Below, piece by piece: positions 35,442-44,613 of a DNA stretch of 46,294 nucleotides. Made by a program: the position numbers and the translations under genes. The DNA lies in the NCBI GenBank assembly GCA_903879715.1, contig CAIRMR010000067.1, positions 1 through 46,294 on the forward strand. The letters run 5' to 3'. The notes under the pieces were generated by a model. It searched no databases, had not been told where the DNA came from, and saw only the letters and a program-made list of their open reading frames with translations. How positions within the stretch are numbered: position 1 is the first letter of the stretch; each line of letters opens with the position of its first letter. The stretch comes from an uncultured Bacteroidales bacterium (GTDB taxonomy: Bacteria > Bacteroidota > Bacteroidia > Bacteroidales > UBA4417).

Positions 35442-35603
35442 CTTTCTATTTTTTTATCTCTTTCGAGGGAGTTTTAAGTTTATTGATTTGTATTAATGAC
35501 GATTTGTTTTAATAAAGGTTACAATGAACTGATTTTTTAATTTTTATGGTTTTGTTAATTTTTAATTTTCCATATTTCTATTCCTTTTGTAAGAATGACG
35601 AAG

Positions 35604-35633
35604 CAAAGATACTATCACTTCTATCAGTGCAAA
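35604..35633 (-). promoter_or_regulatory. Promoter of the YLRFDV-repeat gene
   Basis: On the minus strand TTTG (35633-35630), an 18-bp spacer and TATCTTTG (35611-35604) match the Bacteroidota consensus. The implied 5' leader is about 155 nt, unusually long compared with the 10-30 nt leaders elsewhere in the window. Confidence 0.6.
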
Positions 35634-35779
35634 AAACTTATTCTACCGATGGCGGTAAGTGTCGGATGAACACAGGAAATTTATCGATGAATGACTTTTA
35701 CAGCCTGGTACTTATCGGCAAGTAACGCCGGAATTACGGGGTATCCTATTGTTAGTCAATTTTATATAGAATTAAAAAC

Positions 35780-35816
35780 ATACAGCCATCCCGTTTTGCT
35801 AGCGAAATGGCTGTAT
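35780..35816. terminator. Bidirectional hairpin
   Basis: atacagccat (35780-35789) pairs perfectly with atggctgtat (35807-35816), with T-rich flank on the plus side and aaaaac on the other. It lies 130 bp past the end of the fucose-isomerase-like gene on its strand. Confidence 0.65.
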
Positions 35817-35947
35817 TTTACAGAAGAATGAAATCAGATTATCAGGATTCCCGGTCGGGCTTTTAACTTTTATGTGGAAAGGCAAACGGAATGATATCCC
35901 AGCCATATATAAGGCTTAATGAGTAGAAAATTCTGTCAGAGATGAGT

Positions 35948-37117
35948 TTATTTCAACACTTCAATTCCAAGCAGCAGGCAGGCTAAATGAAGTATTTTTT
36001 TGCAGTCGCCCGGAAAAATAAGATGATGATTGCCAAGCGGACTTTCTCTAAGCAATCTTACTTCATTTCCTGTAAGTTTCACTTCAATTTGTGTACGGCA
36101 GGCTGAGGATGATTTTGGCCGGCCGCTTATGTTTGCCGTGGCAATAAATGCTTTACTGAGCTTATTATCAAAACGGAAAATTGTTATTAAATCACCTTTA
36201 AAATCACCTTCGATGGCGGTACCTTTCCCCGTTTCGAAATGCGTTTTTACCGTAAAACCGGAAACCAAACCAGGCGCTATAGTGCAATGCGAAAACATAC
36301 ATACTTCATCCGTAGCTTTGTTGATGTTAGCAATCCAGGGAATAATTCCTGTAAGTTCTTTACAGAGCATCATGCCTGTAATTGCCGTAATATCTCCTTC
36401 GCAGCCAGCAGGAATTCCTTCGTTGTTGAATTTTGCCAGTGGCAGGCAAGCGGTAACACCGTCCTTTTGTACCATCGGAAAACATTCCACCGTAATAGCA
36501 TCCAGCTTCCCTTTTTGAATGGTATCCGTCAACATTTCACTTACTTTCGCGGTTTCGGTAAGATCCATATGCTTAACATCCGAAAAAGAATCAAGAAATT
36601 GTTCAGACACTTTAAATTCAGAAAAATGAGCCAATTTGCTCCAGGGAAGTACATTTAATTTAATCCCTAGTTTTTCTTGCAGTAAATCTGCTGGAATTGC
36701 CGAGGAAATAAGCCAATCCGAAACCTGCCCGATTTGCCCGAGATTTTTTCCACGCAAATTATTCAAAGCCTGTTTTACAATATAGAAGTCCTTGAGAAGC
36801 GCGGGAGTTTCGGCTTCTTCTTCGTCCAGAAGCAACGACCGTATATTTATACTGTTCAGATATGCCTTAACTTCCGTAGCCGAAGCGTAGGCATTGTCGT
36901 GCCTCGAACCGATAAGCACATAAAAATTACCCTCCGAAACTTGTTTCAATGCAAGTTGTTCGGAACCGCCTGACAGAAAAAACAAGATATCGGGATCGCT
37001 TTCAGTAAGTGAATAATTTTCGGGAGAGAGTATTTTCTCAATCCGCTGAATCGCCTTCTCAAAAACAGAATCCGGCGCATTCTGAAATGCCAGTAGTTTT
37101 ACTTTTAGTTTTGTCAC
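35948..37117 (-). CDS. L-fucose isomerase-like protein
   Basis: 389 residues, shorter than FucI (about 590). The C-terminal half matches the fucose/arabinose isomerase fold: CFPMVQKDGVTACLPLAKFN, GCEGDITAITGMML, FSHCTIAPGLV, THFETGKGTAIEGDFKG. The N-terminal half has Rossmann-like strands (LFFLSGGSEQLAL). The Glu and His residues of these blocks fit the metal site, but which sugar it uses cannot be read. It stands alone, without fucK or fucA neighbours. Confidence 0.78.
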   Translation of the reverse strand: MTKLKVKLLAFQNAPDSVFEKAIQRIEKILSPENYSLTESDPDILFFLSGGSEQLALKQVSEGNFYVLIGSRHDNAYASATEVKAYLNSINIRSLLLDEEEAETPALLKDFYIVKQALNNLRGKNLGQIGQVSDWLISSAIPADLLQEKLGIKLNVLPWSKLAHFSEFKVSEQFLDSFSDVKHMDLTETAKVSEMLTDTIQKGKLDAITVECFPMVQKDGVTACLPLAKFNNEGIPAGCEGDITAITGMMLCKELTGIIPWIANINKATDEVCMFSHCTIAPGLVSGFTVKTHFETGKGTAIEGDFKGDLITIFRFDNKLSKAFIATANISGRPKSSSACRTQIEVKLTGNEVRLLRESPLGNHHLIFPGDCKKILHLACLLLGIEVLK

Positions 37118-37574
37118 AGCTTATTAGTTTGATTTGTTTGAATGCCTGTTAACGGTAATTCCTTTTATCCCGAAAATGTCATTCAGGCTTTGCTTCTATT
37201 TTACATTCAAAGTAAAGGATAATATTAACATAATGTGCCGTTAGATAAATTTAGCAAAAGCATATTTGAGTTTGTGCAAAGGATTTTTATTTTGAATGTT
37301 TAGATATTGTAAGTATTCCCTCACCCATATATTTGTTTTTCAACACTTTGTAAGAGTGAATCGTTACGAGATATTAAAGCAGGGTAACATTCGTAATTTA
37401 ATCGGGCAAATTGTATACAATAGTCCGTTAATAAATTCCAAACAACTAATTATCAGCATGATAAGAAATGCAGTCTTTGTATCTTAAAGTGTTGACATTC
37501 TAAGCTTTAAAACTTTGCGTCCAGTTCGGCTGGCTCAGTGCATCACTTTGCGGTTAAAAATAATTACCGGAGTA
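37118..37574. other. Intergenic region, no gene
   Basis: AT-rich spacer between the fucose-isomerase-like start and MITE copy B. No convincing frame, hairpin or promoter was found. Confidence 0.5.
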
Positions 37575-37758
37575 GTAACTAATCAGTCTGATTATAATGT
37601 TTTTTTGCCACAGATTACACGGATTACACAGATTTTAAACTGCTTTTAGCAGTTTCTCAATTAATTTCAATTAAAAATGATGAATAATTGTCTGTGAAAT
37701 CTGTGTTATCTGTGGCATATATTTGTTTTTCAATACTTTAGACAAACTGATTAGTTAC
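37575..37758 (+). mobile_element. MITE-like element, complete copy B (184 bp)
   Basis: Perfect 12-bp terminal inverted repeats gtaactaatcag (37575-37586) / ctgattagttac (37747-37758), flanked by perfect 8-bp direct repeats ccggagta (37567-37574, 37759-37766). Inner arms gccacagattacac and its near complement ctgtggc lie inside. Same length as copy A. Confidence 0.9.
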
Positions 37759-37937
37759 CCGGAGTATTGTGGATAGAAACTGATTCGCAATTACACAGAT
37801 TTGAGTTTTTGATTATTAAGCAGGAATCGTGCTGAGTTCTCCCACATTCTGTTTAACAAAAAAGCCATACCTGACCTCATCCTAAATCTCTATTCCATTA
37901 TATCAGAAACAATTATGAAAAAATTCAGAATTTAGGC

Positions 37938-37945
37938 TACCTTTG
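37938..37945 (+). promoter_or_regulatory. -7 box (TACCTTTG) before der
   Basis: Exact TAnnTTTG match about 100 bp before the der start at 38046; -33 element weak. Confidence 0.5.
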
Positions 37946-38045
37946 CCGAAAATTAGAAATTCAGTTTGCACATAGAGTACTTCGGATTGTAAATACCTGA
38001 ATTACTTTAACATCCAGTCCAAACAGAGCAAAGCAAAAATCACTC

Positions 38046-39350
38046 ATGGCAAATATTCTGGCTATTGTTGGCCGCCCAAATGTTGGGAAAAGCACTTTTT
38101 TTAACCGCATGACCGGTTCGCTCGATGCAATCGTTGATCCAACAAGCGGAGTTACACGCGACCGCCATTACGGCCACAGCGACTGGAATGGAATTGAATT
38201 TTCGATTATCGATACTGGTGGTGTTGTTATCGGAGGGGATGATATTTTCGAAAATGCAATTATTGAACAGGTTCAACTTGCGATAGAAGAGGCCGATGTA
38301 ATCCTTTTTATGGTTGATGCCCGCGAAGGTCTTACGCCGCTGGATAAAGATGTGGCAAATATGATCCGCCGCTCTCCTAAAAAAGCATTCCTTGCAGTAA
38401 ATAAAATTGATAGCCCGGATAAATTCCATGAAGTTTCGGACTTTTACAGCCTGGGATTCAAGGAAATATTTGGAATTTCATCTTCCAATGGCGGTGGCAC
38501 CGGCGACCTGCTGGACGCGGTTGTAAAAGAATTTGATAAAGCTACCCCGGAAACGCTTCCTGATTTGCCAAAATTTACCGTTGTTGGCAGACCAAATGTT
38601 GGTAAATCATCCTTTGTTAACGCCTTACTCGGTGTTGAACGAAACATAGTTACTCCCGTTGCAGGAACCACACGCGACAGCATTTACACCCGTTACAATT
38701 CATTCGGTTTCGATTTCCTGCTGGTTGATACCGCCGGTTTGCGCAAAAAATCGAAAGTATTCGAGAATATTGAGTTCTATTCCGTAATGCGTTCCATACG
38801 CTCCATCGAAAGCAGCGAGGTTGTTTTCATTATGATTGATGCCACCCAGGGCTGGGAATCGCAGGATATGAATATTTTCAGACTGGCCCAAAACAACCAT
38901 AAAGGCATCGTTATTATTGTCAATAAATGGGACCTGGTCGAAAAGGATACAAATACCCACAAGCATTACGAAGAAGCCATCCGTAAAAACATTGCACCTT
39001 TTACTGATGTGCCCATTGTTTTCACTTCGGTACTCAATAAGCAACGTATTCATAAAGCACTTGAAGAAGCCACTGCCGTTTACGAAAACCGCAGAAAGCA
39101 CATCCCTACCCGCAAACTGAACGACGTTCTTTTACCTATTTTTGATGGCACGCCTCCTCCGTTTATTAAAGGGAAAGAAGTGAAGGTCAAGTATATTACC
39201 CAGATTAAAACTCCTTATCCGACTTTTGTGATTTTCTGCAACCTTCCTCAGTACGTTAAAGATCCGTATAAGCGATTTGCCGAAAACCGTATCCGCGAGC
39301 AGTTCAACTTTACGGGTGTACCGATGGAGGTGTATTTCAGGAAGAAATAA
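38046..39350 (+). CDS. der: Ribosome biogenesis GTPase Der
   Basis: 434 residues. Two tandem GTPase domains: first P-loop GRPNVGKS (residues 8-15) with DTGG and NKID; second P-loop GRPNVGKS (181-188) with DTAGLRKKS and NKWD; then the C-terminal KH-like domain (about 350-434; KVKYITQIKTPYPTFVIFCN). Essential factor for 50S subunit maturation. Followed by the S4-domain protein gene 139 bp downstream. Confidence 0.98.
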   Translation: MANILAIVGRPNVGKSTFFNRMTGSLDAIVDPTSGVTRDRHYGHSDWNGIEFSIIDTGGVVIGGDDIFENAIIEQVQLAIEEADVILFMVDAREGLTPLDKDVANMIRRSPKKAFLAVNKIDSPDKFHEVSDFYSLGFKEIFGISSSNGGGTGDLLDAVVKEFDKATPETLPDLPKFTVVGRPNVGKSSFVNALLGVERNIVTPVAGTTRDSIYTRYNSFGFDFLLVDTAGLRKKSKVFENIEFYSVMRSIRSIESSEVVFIMIDATQGWESQDMNIFRLAQNNHKGIVIIVNKWDLVEKDTNTHKHYEEAIRKNIAPFTDVPIVFTSVLNKQRIHKALEEATAVYENRRKHIPTRKLNDVLLPIFDGTPPPFIKGKEVKVKYITQIKTPYPTFVIFCNLPQYVKDPYKRFAENRIREQFNFTGVPMEVYFRKK

Positions 39351-39489
39351 AGAATGTCGGATGTGGGATGTCGGATGTGCGATGTAGGATGACTGAAGTC
39401 GACACTATTTGCCTTTTCGCCCCTCGCCGTGTCGCCTTGTCGCTTTTTTTCGCTCACTCTTCATTTAATTCAATTCTCTTTAAACAAAA

Positions 39490-39882
39490 ATGCCCACCGA
39501 ATCACTCCGCATCGACAAATGGCTCTGGGAAGTGCGGCTGTTCAAGTCGCGCAGCCTGGCTACCGATGCCTGCAAAGCCGGGAAAGTGAAGATGGACGGC
39601 AGCAATGTAAAAGCTTCGAAAGAAATTAAGGAAGGCGATATTATAACTGTTAGCCTGAATCCTCTTTTTAAAACGATACGCGTTAAACAATTTCCCAAAA
39701 GCCGGGTAAATGCCAAACTGGTCCCCGATTTCATGGAGGACCTGACTTTACAAACCGAGTACGACCGTGTACAAATGATCAGCGATACCAACAGTGAATA
39801 CCGCGATCGCGGAGCCGGACGCCCGACTAAAAAACTGCGGCGCGTTATCGATCAGCTGAAGAATAGCAAGGAATCGTGGTAG
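39490..39882 (+). CDS. S4-domain RNA-binding protein (Hsp15-like)
   Basis: 130 residues. S4 domain at the N-terminus (RIDKWLWEVRLFKSRSLATD, CKAGKVKMDG), followed by the basic C-terminal tail (RGAGRPTKKLRRVIDQL). The layout matches Hsp15/HslR, which binds free 50S subunits carrying nascent chains. Start chosen at MPTESLRIDKW, directly at the S4 domain. The gap before it contains degenerate ggatgt repeats (39356-39390). Confidence 0.92.
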   Translation: MPTESLRIDKWLWEVRLFKSRSLATDACKAGKVKMDGSNVKASKEIKEGDIITVSLNPLFKTIRVKQFPKSRVNAKLVPDFMEDLTLQTEYDRVQMISDTNSEYRDRGAGRPTKKLRRVIDQLKNSKESW

Positions 39883-39922
39883 GGGCTGGGGTAGTTAATA
39901 GTTAATTGAAAATGGTAATTTG

Positions 39923-39965
39923 AAAATGGTCAATGGTTGACCATAAATTTATTCGACCATTTTTT
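39923..39965 (+). terminator. Terminator after the S4-domain gene
   Basis: aaaatggtc (39923-39931) pairs with gaccatttt (39955-39963), followed by more T. The loop contains a second ggttgacc hairpin (an alternative fold). Confidence 0.6.
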
Positions 39966-40013
39966 ATAATTGAAAAATTATTGGGGATTTTGTACATGCT
40001 TTCTATGCACGTG

Positions 40014-40056
40014 TCCCCCTTTGGAGGTTGAGCGAAGCCGAAACCCAAAAGGGGGA
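40014..40056. repeat. Short palindromic intergenic repeat
   Basis: ccccctttgg (40015-40024) and cccaaaaggggg (40044-40055) form a stem around gttgagcgaagccgaaa. It lies between convergent genes and is probably an intergenic repeat remnant. Confidence 0.5.
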
Positions 40057-40108
40057 ACAAGGGGCATTACTTTGTAATACAAGTAATAAAACCACGATCA
40101 ACAAAATC

Positions 40109-41299
40109 CTAATCCACCAGCAACACCAACCCTTTCAGATACTCCCCTTCCTGGTGAAAAATATTCACCGGGTGATCGGGTGGCTGCGAAAGATGCTGAA
40201 TAATCCGGACCTGCCGCCCTGCGTCAATGGCTGCTGCTGTTACAGCTGAAGTAAACATCTGCCTGTCAACAACCTGCGAACAGGAGAAAGTGAACAGTAT
40301 TCCACCACTCTTTATTTTTGCCAGCGCCATCGCATTTATGGTCCGGTATCCTTTGAGTGCCTGGTTGCGCGAAGCTACATTTTTGGCATAGGCCGGCGGA
40401 TCAAGAACTATTACATCATACTGGCCAAATTCCATTGTTTCGATATACTTACGGGCATCGGCAACAATACAGTTATATTCAGGAGCATCAAAGCCATTCA
40501 GTTTCATATTTTTTTCAGCGACCGCGATAGCCGGGACTGAACTGTCAACCGTATGCACAATCTTTGCTCCGGCTTTGGCAGCATAAACTGAGAAACCTCC
40601 GGTATAACCAAACATATTTAATACCTGTTTATCTTTTGCGTAATGTGCAAGCAATTCCCGGTTTTCACGCTGATCGAGGAAAAACCCTGTTTTCTGACCG
40701 CTTACGGCATTTACATGAAAACGATGTCCATGTTCGAGAACTTCGCCTTCACCTCTATCACCAATAAGGAAGCCTTCACCAACAACACGCCCGGTCATCT
40801 TGCGGATGGCATCGGCACTTTTATCATATACTGATGTGATTTTACCTTCGCTAACGGAAACAATAGCTTCAGCCAGCGTTTGCCTGATATCGTGCATGCC
40901 GGTCGAATGTGCCTGAAGCACAGCAAGAGAATCGTAAACATCTACAATTAATCCTGGCATGCTGTCACCTTCGTTGTGCACCAACCGGTAAGCGCTGGTG
41001 TCCGGATTATCAATCAGACCTATTGATTTGCGAACCTGCCATACTTCCAGGATTTTTGCATTCCAGAAAGCTTTGTCTATTACCTGTCTTTTGAAAGTAA
41101 AAAGCTTCACCGCCAGTGACCCTGGCATACAATGACCGGTTGCCAGGTATGTTCCTGCAGAAGAAAAGCACTCCACAATATCCCCTTCAGCCGGCTTACC
41201 CACTGTTTTATCAATGGCTCCGGAAAAGATCCAGGGATGAAAACGCAGTACCGGACCTTCTTTGCCAGGTTTGAGGATAATTTGGGGATATGAAGTCAT
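40109..41299 (-). CDS. RlmI-like class I SAM-dependent rRNA methyltransferase
   Basis: 396 residues from the ATG at 41299, exactly the length of E. coli RlmI. The longer frame to 41320 was rejected because a -7 box (41318-41325) overlaps it. PUA domain about 1-75 (GPVLRFHPWIFSGAI), linker domain to about 180, Rossmann methyltransferase with LNMFGYTGGFSVYAAKAGA, VDSS, VLDPPAYAK and TFSCSQVVD, including the conserved cysteine in the last block. RlmI makes 5-methylcytosine in 23S rRNA; the exact target here is inferred. Confidence 0.92.
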   Translation of the reverse strand: MTSYPQIILKPGKEGPVLRFHPWIFSGAIDKTVGKPAEGDIVECFSSAGTYLATGHCMPGSLAVKLFTFKRQVIDKAFWNAKILEVWQVRKSIGLIDNPDTSAYRLVHNEGDSMPGLIVDVYDSLAVLQAHSTGMHDIRQTLAEAIVSVSEGKITSVYDKSADAIRKMTGRVVGEGFLIGDRGEGEVLEHGHRFHVNAVSGQKTGFFLDQRENRELLAHYAKDKQVLNMFGYTGGFSVYAAKAGAKIVHTVDSSVPAIAVAEKNMKLNGFDAPEYNCIVADARKYIETMEFGQYDVIVLDPPAYAKNVASRNQALKGYRTINAMALAKIKSGGILFTFSCSQVVDRQMFTSAVTAAAIDAGRQVRIIQHLSQPPDHPVNIFHQEGEYLKGLVLLVD

Positions 41300-41317
41300 A
41301 ATTATTAGCTGTAACGG

Positions 41318-41325
41318 CAAAGGTA
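41318..41325 (-). promoter_or_regulatory. -7 box (TACCTTTG) of the RlmI-like gene
   Basis: Exact TAnnTTTG match on the minus strand, predicting transcription from about 41311 and a leader of about 12 nt to the ATG at 41299. Confidence 0.6.
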
Positions 41326-41680
41326 ATGAAAACAGTCGTGGGAAAAAGCTAAAACCACTATTGACGGAATGAGATCTTTAAAAACATCATCTTTGTACAC
41401 TGCCTTGGTTTTCGGTTAAATACCAGGATGATTAGGAAACAAATTACGAATAAATCACGAAAAGATTTGGGGCAGAAAGATCAATTTTCAGACCTTTAAT
41501 CAACGTTTTATGTAAATTTACTGTTCCAATTAGACCTAAGTTAAGGCGAAATCCTAATAAGATCGCGGCATATTCTGAATACATATAAAATATTAACCTT
41601 CTAAAACCCTTATCATTCTTGATTTTATGAATAAAATAAACAAATTTTATAAAAATAAACCAATTCATTACAATTGATTG
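41326..41680. other. Intergenic region, no gene
   Basis: Divergent upstream spacer. A 74-residue minus-strand frame (41444-41668) has no family motif and a composition expected of AT-rich noise. Confidence 0.5.
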
Positions 41681-41688
41681 TACCTTTG
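41681..41688 (+). promoter_or_regulatory. -7 box (TACCTTTG) of lipoprotein paralogue 2
   Basis: Exact TAnnTTTG match 34 bp before the ATG at 41722; it overlaps the upstream TTG extension, excluding that start. Confidence 0.6.
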
Positions 41689-41721
41689 CACGTTATTAAA
41701 CCGTTAACCAAAAAAAACTTT

Positions 41722-42612
41722 ATGAAAAAACTATTGTTATTGATGCTTATTCCGGCAATGTTAATGACCGTGAGTTGCAATAAGATGAAAGAAGAAAACG
41801 CAAGGCTTAAAGCTAAAAATGACAGTCTTCTTGCTCTTGGTTTTCAAAAGGACACTACCGTTATGGAGTTCGTAAGAGCTTTTAATGAGATTCAGTCGAA
41901 CCTCGACTCAATCAAAATGAAAGAAAATATTATCAGCCAGAACACTAAAGGCGGTACAGAAGTTCAATCCAGTGCCCGTGAACAGATTACCGGCGACATC
42001 AATTCCATTTATCAGTTGCTCGAAAAAAACCGCGCACAGGTTGCTTCTTTACGCAAACAGCTTAAAGGTTCCGGCGCCAAAGTGGCTGAACTTGAGGCTA
42101 TGATTACCAACCTTGAAAAATCAATAGCTGAAAAAGATGCTGAAATTGCAGATTTAAAAGATCAACTTGGCAAACTAAACATTAAAGTTGCGGATTTAGG
42201 TAACCAGGTAACAAACCTGAATGCTAACGTTGACAACCTAAGTGCTGAAAACAGAGCCAAACAACAAGCCATTGACGAGAAAACAGCTGCTTTGAACACA
42301 GCCTACTATGTAATCGGCACTACCAAAGATCTGAAAGACAAAAAGGTTATTGATAAAACAGGTGGATTTATTGGAATTGGCCGCGCAAAGACTATTACCG
42401 CCGATTTTGACAAATCAAATTTCACAAAAGCTGACATTACAACCTTTACTGAACTTCCAATCAATAAGAAAAAAGCAGTTCTTCTGTCGAACCATCCATC
42501 CGGATCGTATAAATTAGTAGCTACTGGCAAGAAATCTGTTGAAAAACTGGTTATCCTGAACTACACCGATTTCTGGAGCAGAAGCAAATACCTTGTAATT
42601 GCTGCTGACTAA
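41722..42612 (+). CDS. Coiled-coil lipoprotein, paralogue 2
   Basis: 296 residues from the ATG at 41722. Signal peptide with lipobox LMTVSC (Cys19). Coiled coil about 20-205 (EENARLKAKNDSLLAL, LEAMITNLEKSIAEKDAEIADLKDQL, NLNANVDNLSAENRAK), then the conserved C-terminal domain (NTAYYVIGTTKDLKDKKVI, GGFIGIGR, LSNHPSGSYKL, FWSRSKYLVI). Full-length paralogue of 33704-34588, about 8 kb away on the other strand. The C-terminal blocks are the best conserved, suggesting the functional site. Function unknown; its own promoter and terminator make it monocistronic. Confidence 0.9.
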   Translation: MKKLLLLMLIPAMLMTVSCNKMKEENARLKAKNDSLLALGFQKDTTVMEFVRAFNEIQSNLDSIKMKENIISQNTKGGTEVQSSAREQITGDINSIYQLLEKNRAQVASLRKQLKGSGAKVAELEAMITNLEKSIAEKDAEIADLKDQLGKLNIKVADLGNQVTNLNANVDNLSAENRAKQQAIDEKTAALNTAYYVIGTTKDLKDKKVIDKTGGFIGIGRAKTITADFDKSNFTKADITTFTELPINKKKAVLLSNHPSGSYKLVATGKKSVEKLVILNYTDFWSRSKYLVIAAD

Positions 42613-42635
42613 GAACATATATCATACTTTACAGA

Positions 42636-42665
42636 AAACCGGTTTCAAAAGAAACCGGTTTTTTT
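42636..42665 (+). terminator. Intrinsic terminator after lipoprotein paralogue 2
   Basis: aaaccggtttc (42636-42646) pairs perfectly with gaaaccggttt (42651-42661), loop aaaa, followed by T to 42665. Confidence 0.92.
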
Positions 42666-42729
42666 ATGCCATCAGATTTCTATACGCCTGGTATAAAATT
42701 TTCATTCCTTTATAAAAAAAATAAAACAG

Positions 42730-42737
42730 TACATTTG
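42730..42737 (+). promoter_or_regulatory. -7 box (TACATTTG) of the EEP-family gene
   Basis: Exact TAnnTTTG match, predicting a leader of about 95 nt to the ATG at 42840. Confidence 0.5.
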
Positions 42738-42839
42738 CCCTCTCTTTTTAAAAACAGGCAATTACAGAGAAAATAGCCTGATAACATTTTCCCAACCTGC
42801 ATCGGGCAGGTAATGGATCGTTAAAAACAAATATAACCT

Positions 42840-43874
42840 ATGAAAATCAGGAACATTCTTTTTGCTATAGCATTACTACCAATGCTCGCAGTTGTCGCTC
42901 AACCGGCAAACAAAAACTCAAAACCAGCAAAACAGCCTTTTGTGGCCATGTTTTATAATGTAGAAAACCTGTATGACACTGTGAACGACCCAAAAATAAA
43001 CGATGATGAATTTACACCTTCAGGAAAAGTGCCATGGACAAGTGTACGGCTTGAAACTAAAATCAATCATACAGCACAAGTTATTGCCGACATAACCACA
43101 CCTGCTATGCCCGATTTGATAGGCTTTGCGGAAATTGAAAACCAGCAGGTTCTCGAAATGCTTACTTCTTCAGCAGGGCTCAGTAAAGCAAAATACAGCA
43201 TAGTTCATTACGACAGCCCCGACGAACGCGGCATTGACGCAGCTATGCTTTACAACCCGGCAACATTTAAAGTTGTTACTTCCGAACCCTTGCATGTTAC
43301 ATTACCGGATAATGACCTTACACGCGATATTCTGTATGTTAAAGGCAAACTAAATTCAGGAGAAATACTGCATGTTTTTATCAATCACTGGCCTTCGAGG
43401 CGTGAAGGTTCTGAAATTTCTGCTGCTAAACGCATGGCGGCAGCCAATGTATTAAGGGCTAAACTCGATGCCATTCAAAAACTTGATAAATCCGCCAATA
43501 TTCTGATTCTCGGTGATTTTAATGACGAGCCCTCAGATAAAAGCATCACTGAAGGCATGAAAGCGTTGAGTCCTGATCAAGCCATCAGTAACAATAGCTT
43601 ATACGGATTATTATATCCCGAATTCAAAAAAGGAGAAGGCAGCCTGTATTACAAGGACTGGGATCTTTTCGACCAGGTTATAGTATCGGGGAACATGCTT
43701 TCGCGCAAAAAAGGTTTGAGGACTTCTGTAACCGATGCAGGGATTTTTAAAGCTGAATACCTGCTTTTCAAAAATAAAACCGGCGAATCGCGCCCCAACC
43801 GCACTATGAGCAGCGATAAATATTTTGGCGGATACAGCGATCACTTGCCTGTATTTGTGAAGTTTACGTTATAA
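42840..43874 (+). CDS. Exported endonuclease/exonuclease/phosphatase (EEP) family protein
   Basis: 344 residues. Signal peptide 1-21 (..LAVVAQ). EEP fold motifs: MFYNVENLYDT (about 37-47), GFAEIENQQVLEML with the metal-binding Glu (about 98-112), FINHWPSRREG (about 179-189), ILGDFNDEP (about 223-231) and the terminal GYSDHLPVFVKF. A Mg2+-dependent nuclease or phosphodiesterase acting outside the cytoplasm, perhaps for phosphate or nucleotide scavenging. Flanked by terminators on both sides. Confidence 0.93.
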   Translation: MKIRNILFAIALLPMLAVVAQPANKNSKPAKQPFVAMFYNVENLYDTVNDPKINDDEFTPSGKVPWTSVRLETKINHTAQVIADITTPAMPDLIGFAEIENQQVLEMLTSSAGLSKAKYSIVHYDSPDERGIDAAMLYNPATFKVVTSEPLHVTLPDNDLTRDILYVKGKLNSGEILHVFINHWPSRREGSEISAAKRMAAANVLRAKLDAIQKLDKSANILILGDFNDEPSDKSITEGMKALSPDQAISNNSLYGLLYPEFKKGEGSLYYKDWDLFDQVIVSGNMLSRKKGLRTSVTDAGIFKAEYLLFKNKTGESRPNRTMSSDKYFGGYSDHLPVFVKFTL

Positions 43875-43893
43875 CGAAAATATAGCTTTAAAT

Positions 43894-43935
43894 AAAAATG
43901 CCTGAAATCAGTCAAATGATATTCAGGCATTTTTT
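43894..43935. terminator. Bidirectional terminator between convergent genes
   Basis: aaaaatgcctgaa (43894-43906) pairs with ttcaggcattttt (43922-43934), with T runs on both strands. It serves the EEP gene and reaches the last base of the convergent MORN gene. Confidence 0.9.
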
Positions 43936-44387
43936 CAAGGTATAGAATCCGCCTTCGGAATCCCGGGAACCTGGTCGAAATCAACTTCTCGTGTCATTAC
44001 TCCGGTGGTATCGTAAAAACGCCAGGCACCAACACGAATATCATCGCGGTACTTCCCTTCGATATATTTTTTCCCGTTTTCGTGATAGAAAACGCCAATG
44101 CCGTTACGTTTTCCATCTTTATATTCACCTTCGCTCCAGAGAGTTCCGTTTTCGTACCATGCTTTCCAGTGGCCGGTACGCAACTCGTCCTTATATTCGC
44201 CCTCTATTTTTTTATGTTTGTTTTCGTAATACACCACTTCACTATCGAGTAAAAGATTCCCGCCTTTTTTGTGGTAATATTTTACAACTTTAGAATTCCC
44301 GTTCTCGTAAGTTGACTCAATCACCTCTTTCCGGGAACAGCCAAATAAAACTACAGCCAAGGATGTTACAAGCAGAATTTTAGTCAT
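43935..44387 (-). CDS. MORN-repeat lipoprotein
   Basis: 150 residues. Lipobox VVLFGC (Cys17). MORN-type repeats: YENGNSKVVKYYHKKG, YYENKHKKIEGEYKDELRTG, WYENGTLWSEGEYKDGKRNG, FYHENGKKYIEGKYRDDIRVG and WRFYDTTGVMTREV, the same variant annotated in YwqK-like antitoxin proteins. No toxin gene adjoins, so an antitoxin role is not supported. Probably an envelope-anchored protein of unknown role. Stop codon sits at the edge of the terminator hairpin. Confidence 0.88.
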   Translation of the reverse strand: MTKILLVTSLAVVLFGCSRKEVIESTYENGNSKVVKYYHKKGGNLLLDSEVVYYENKHKKIEGEYKDELRTGHWKAWYENGTLWSEGEYKDGKRNGIGVFYHENGKKYIEGKYRDDIRVGAWRFYDTTGVMTREVDFDQVPGIPKADSIP

Positions 44388-44613
44388 TGTTGTCTATTTC
44401 TATGTATTTAAGAGCAGATGGATAATTTATAGAGGCTTAGAGGTGGAGGTTGAGGTTGAGGTATAGAGTTAGAAAGGAAATTCGAAATAAAGAGAAGTTT
44501 GCAGAAACAATATTTGTATTATTTAACTTTTAGGATAAACTAATTCCGGGTAAGGCTTTATGCCTTAAACCTTTTATTGCTTTTCTTTCTCTGGTCCTCC
44601 CTGATAGTTACGA

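Noticed and set aside
41444-41668. 74-residue minus-strand open frame
   Set aside because: AT-rich noise upstream of the lipoprotein promoter; no family resemblance.
43935-44387. YwqK-type antitoxin of a toxin-antitoxin pair
   Set aside because: It is a lipoprotein with MORN repeats and no adjacent toxin gene; the label in databases rests on the repeat only.
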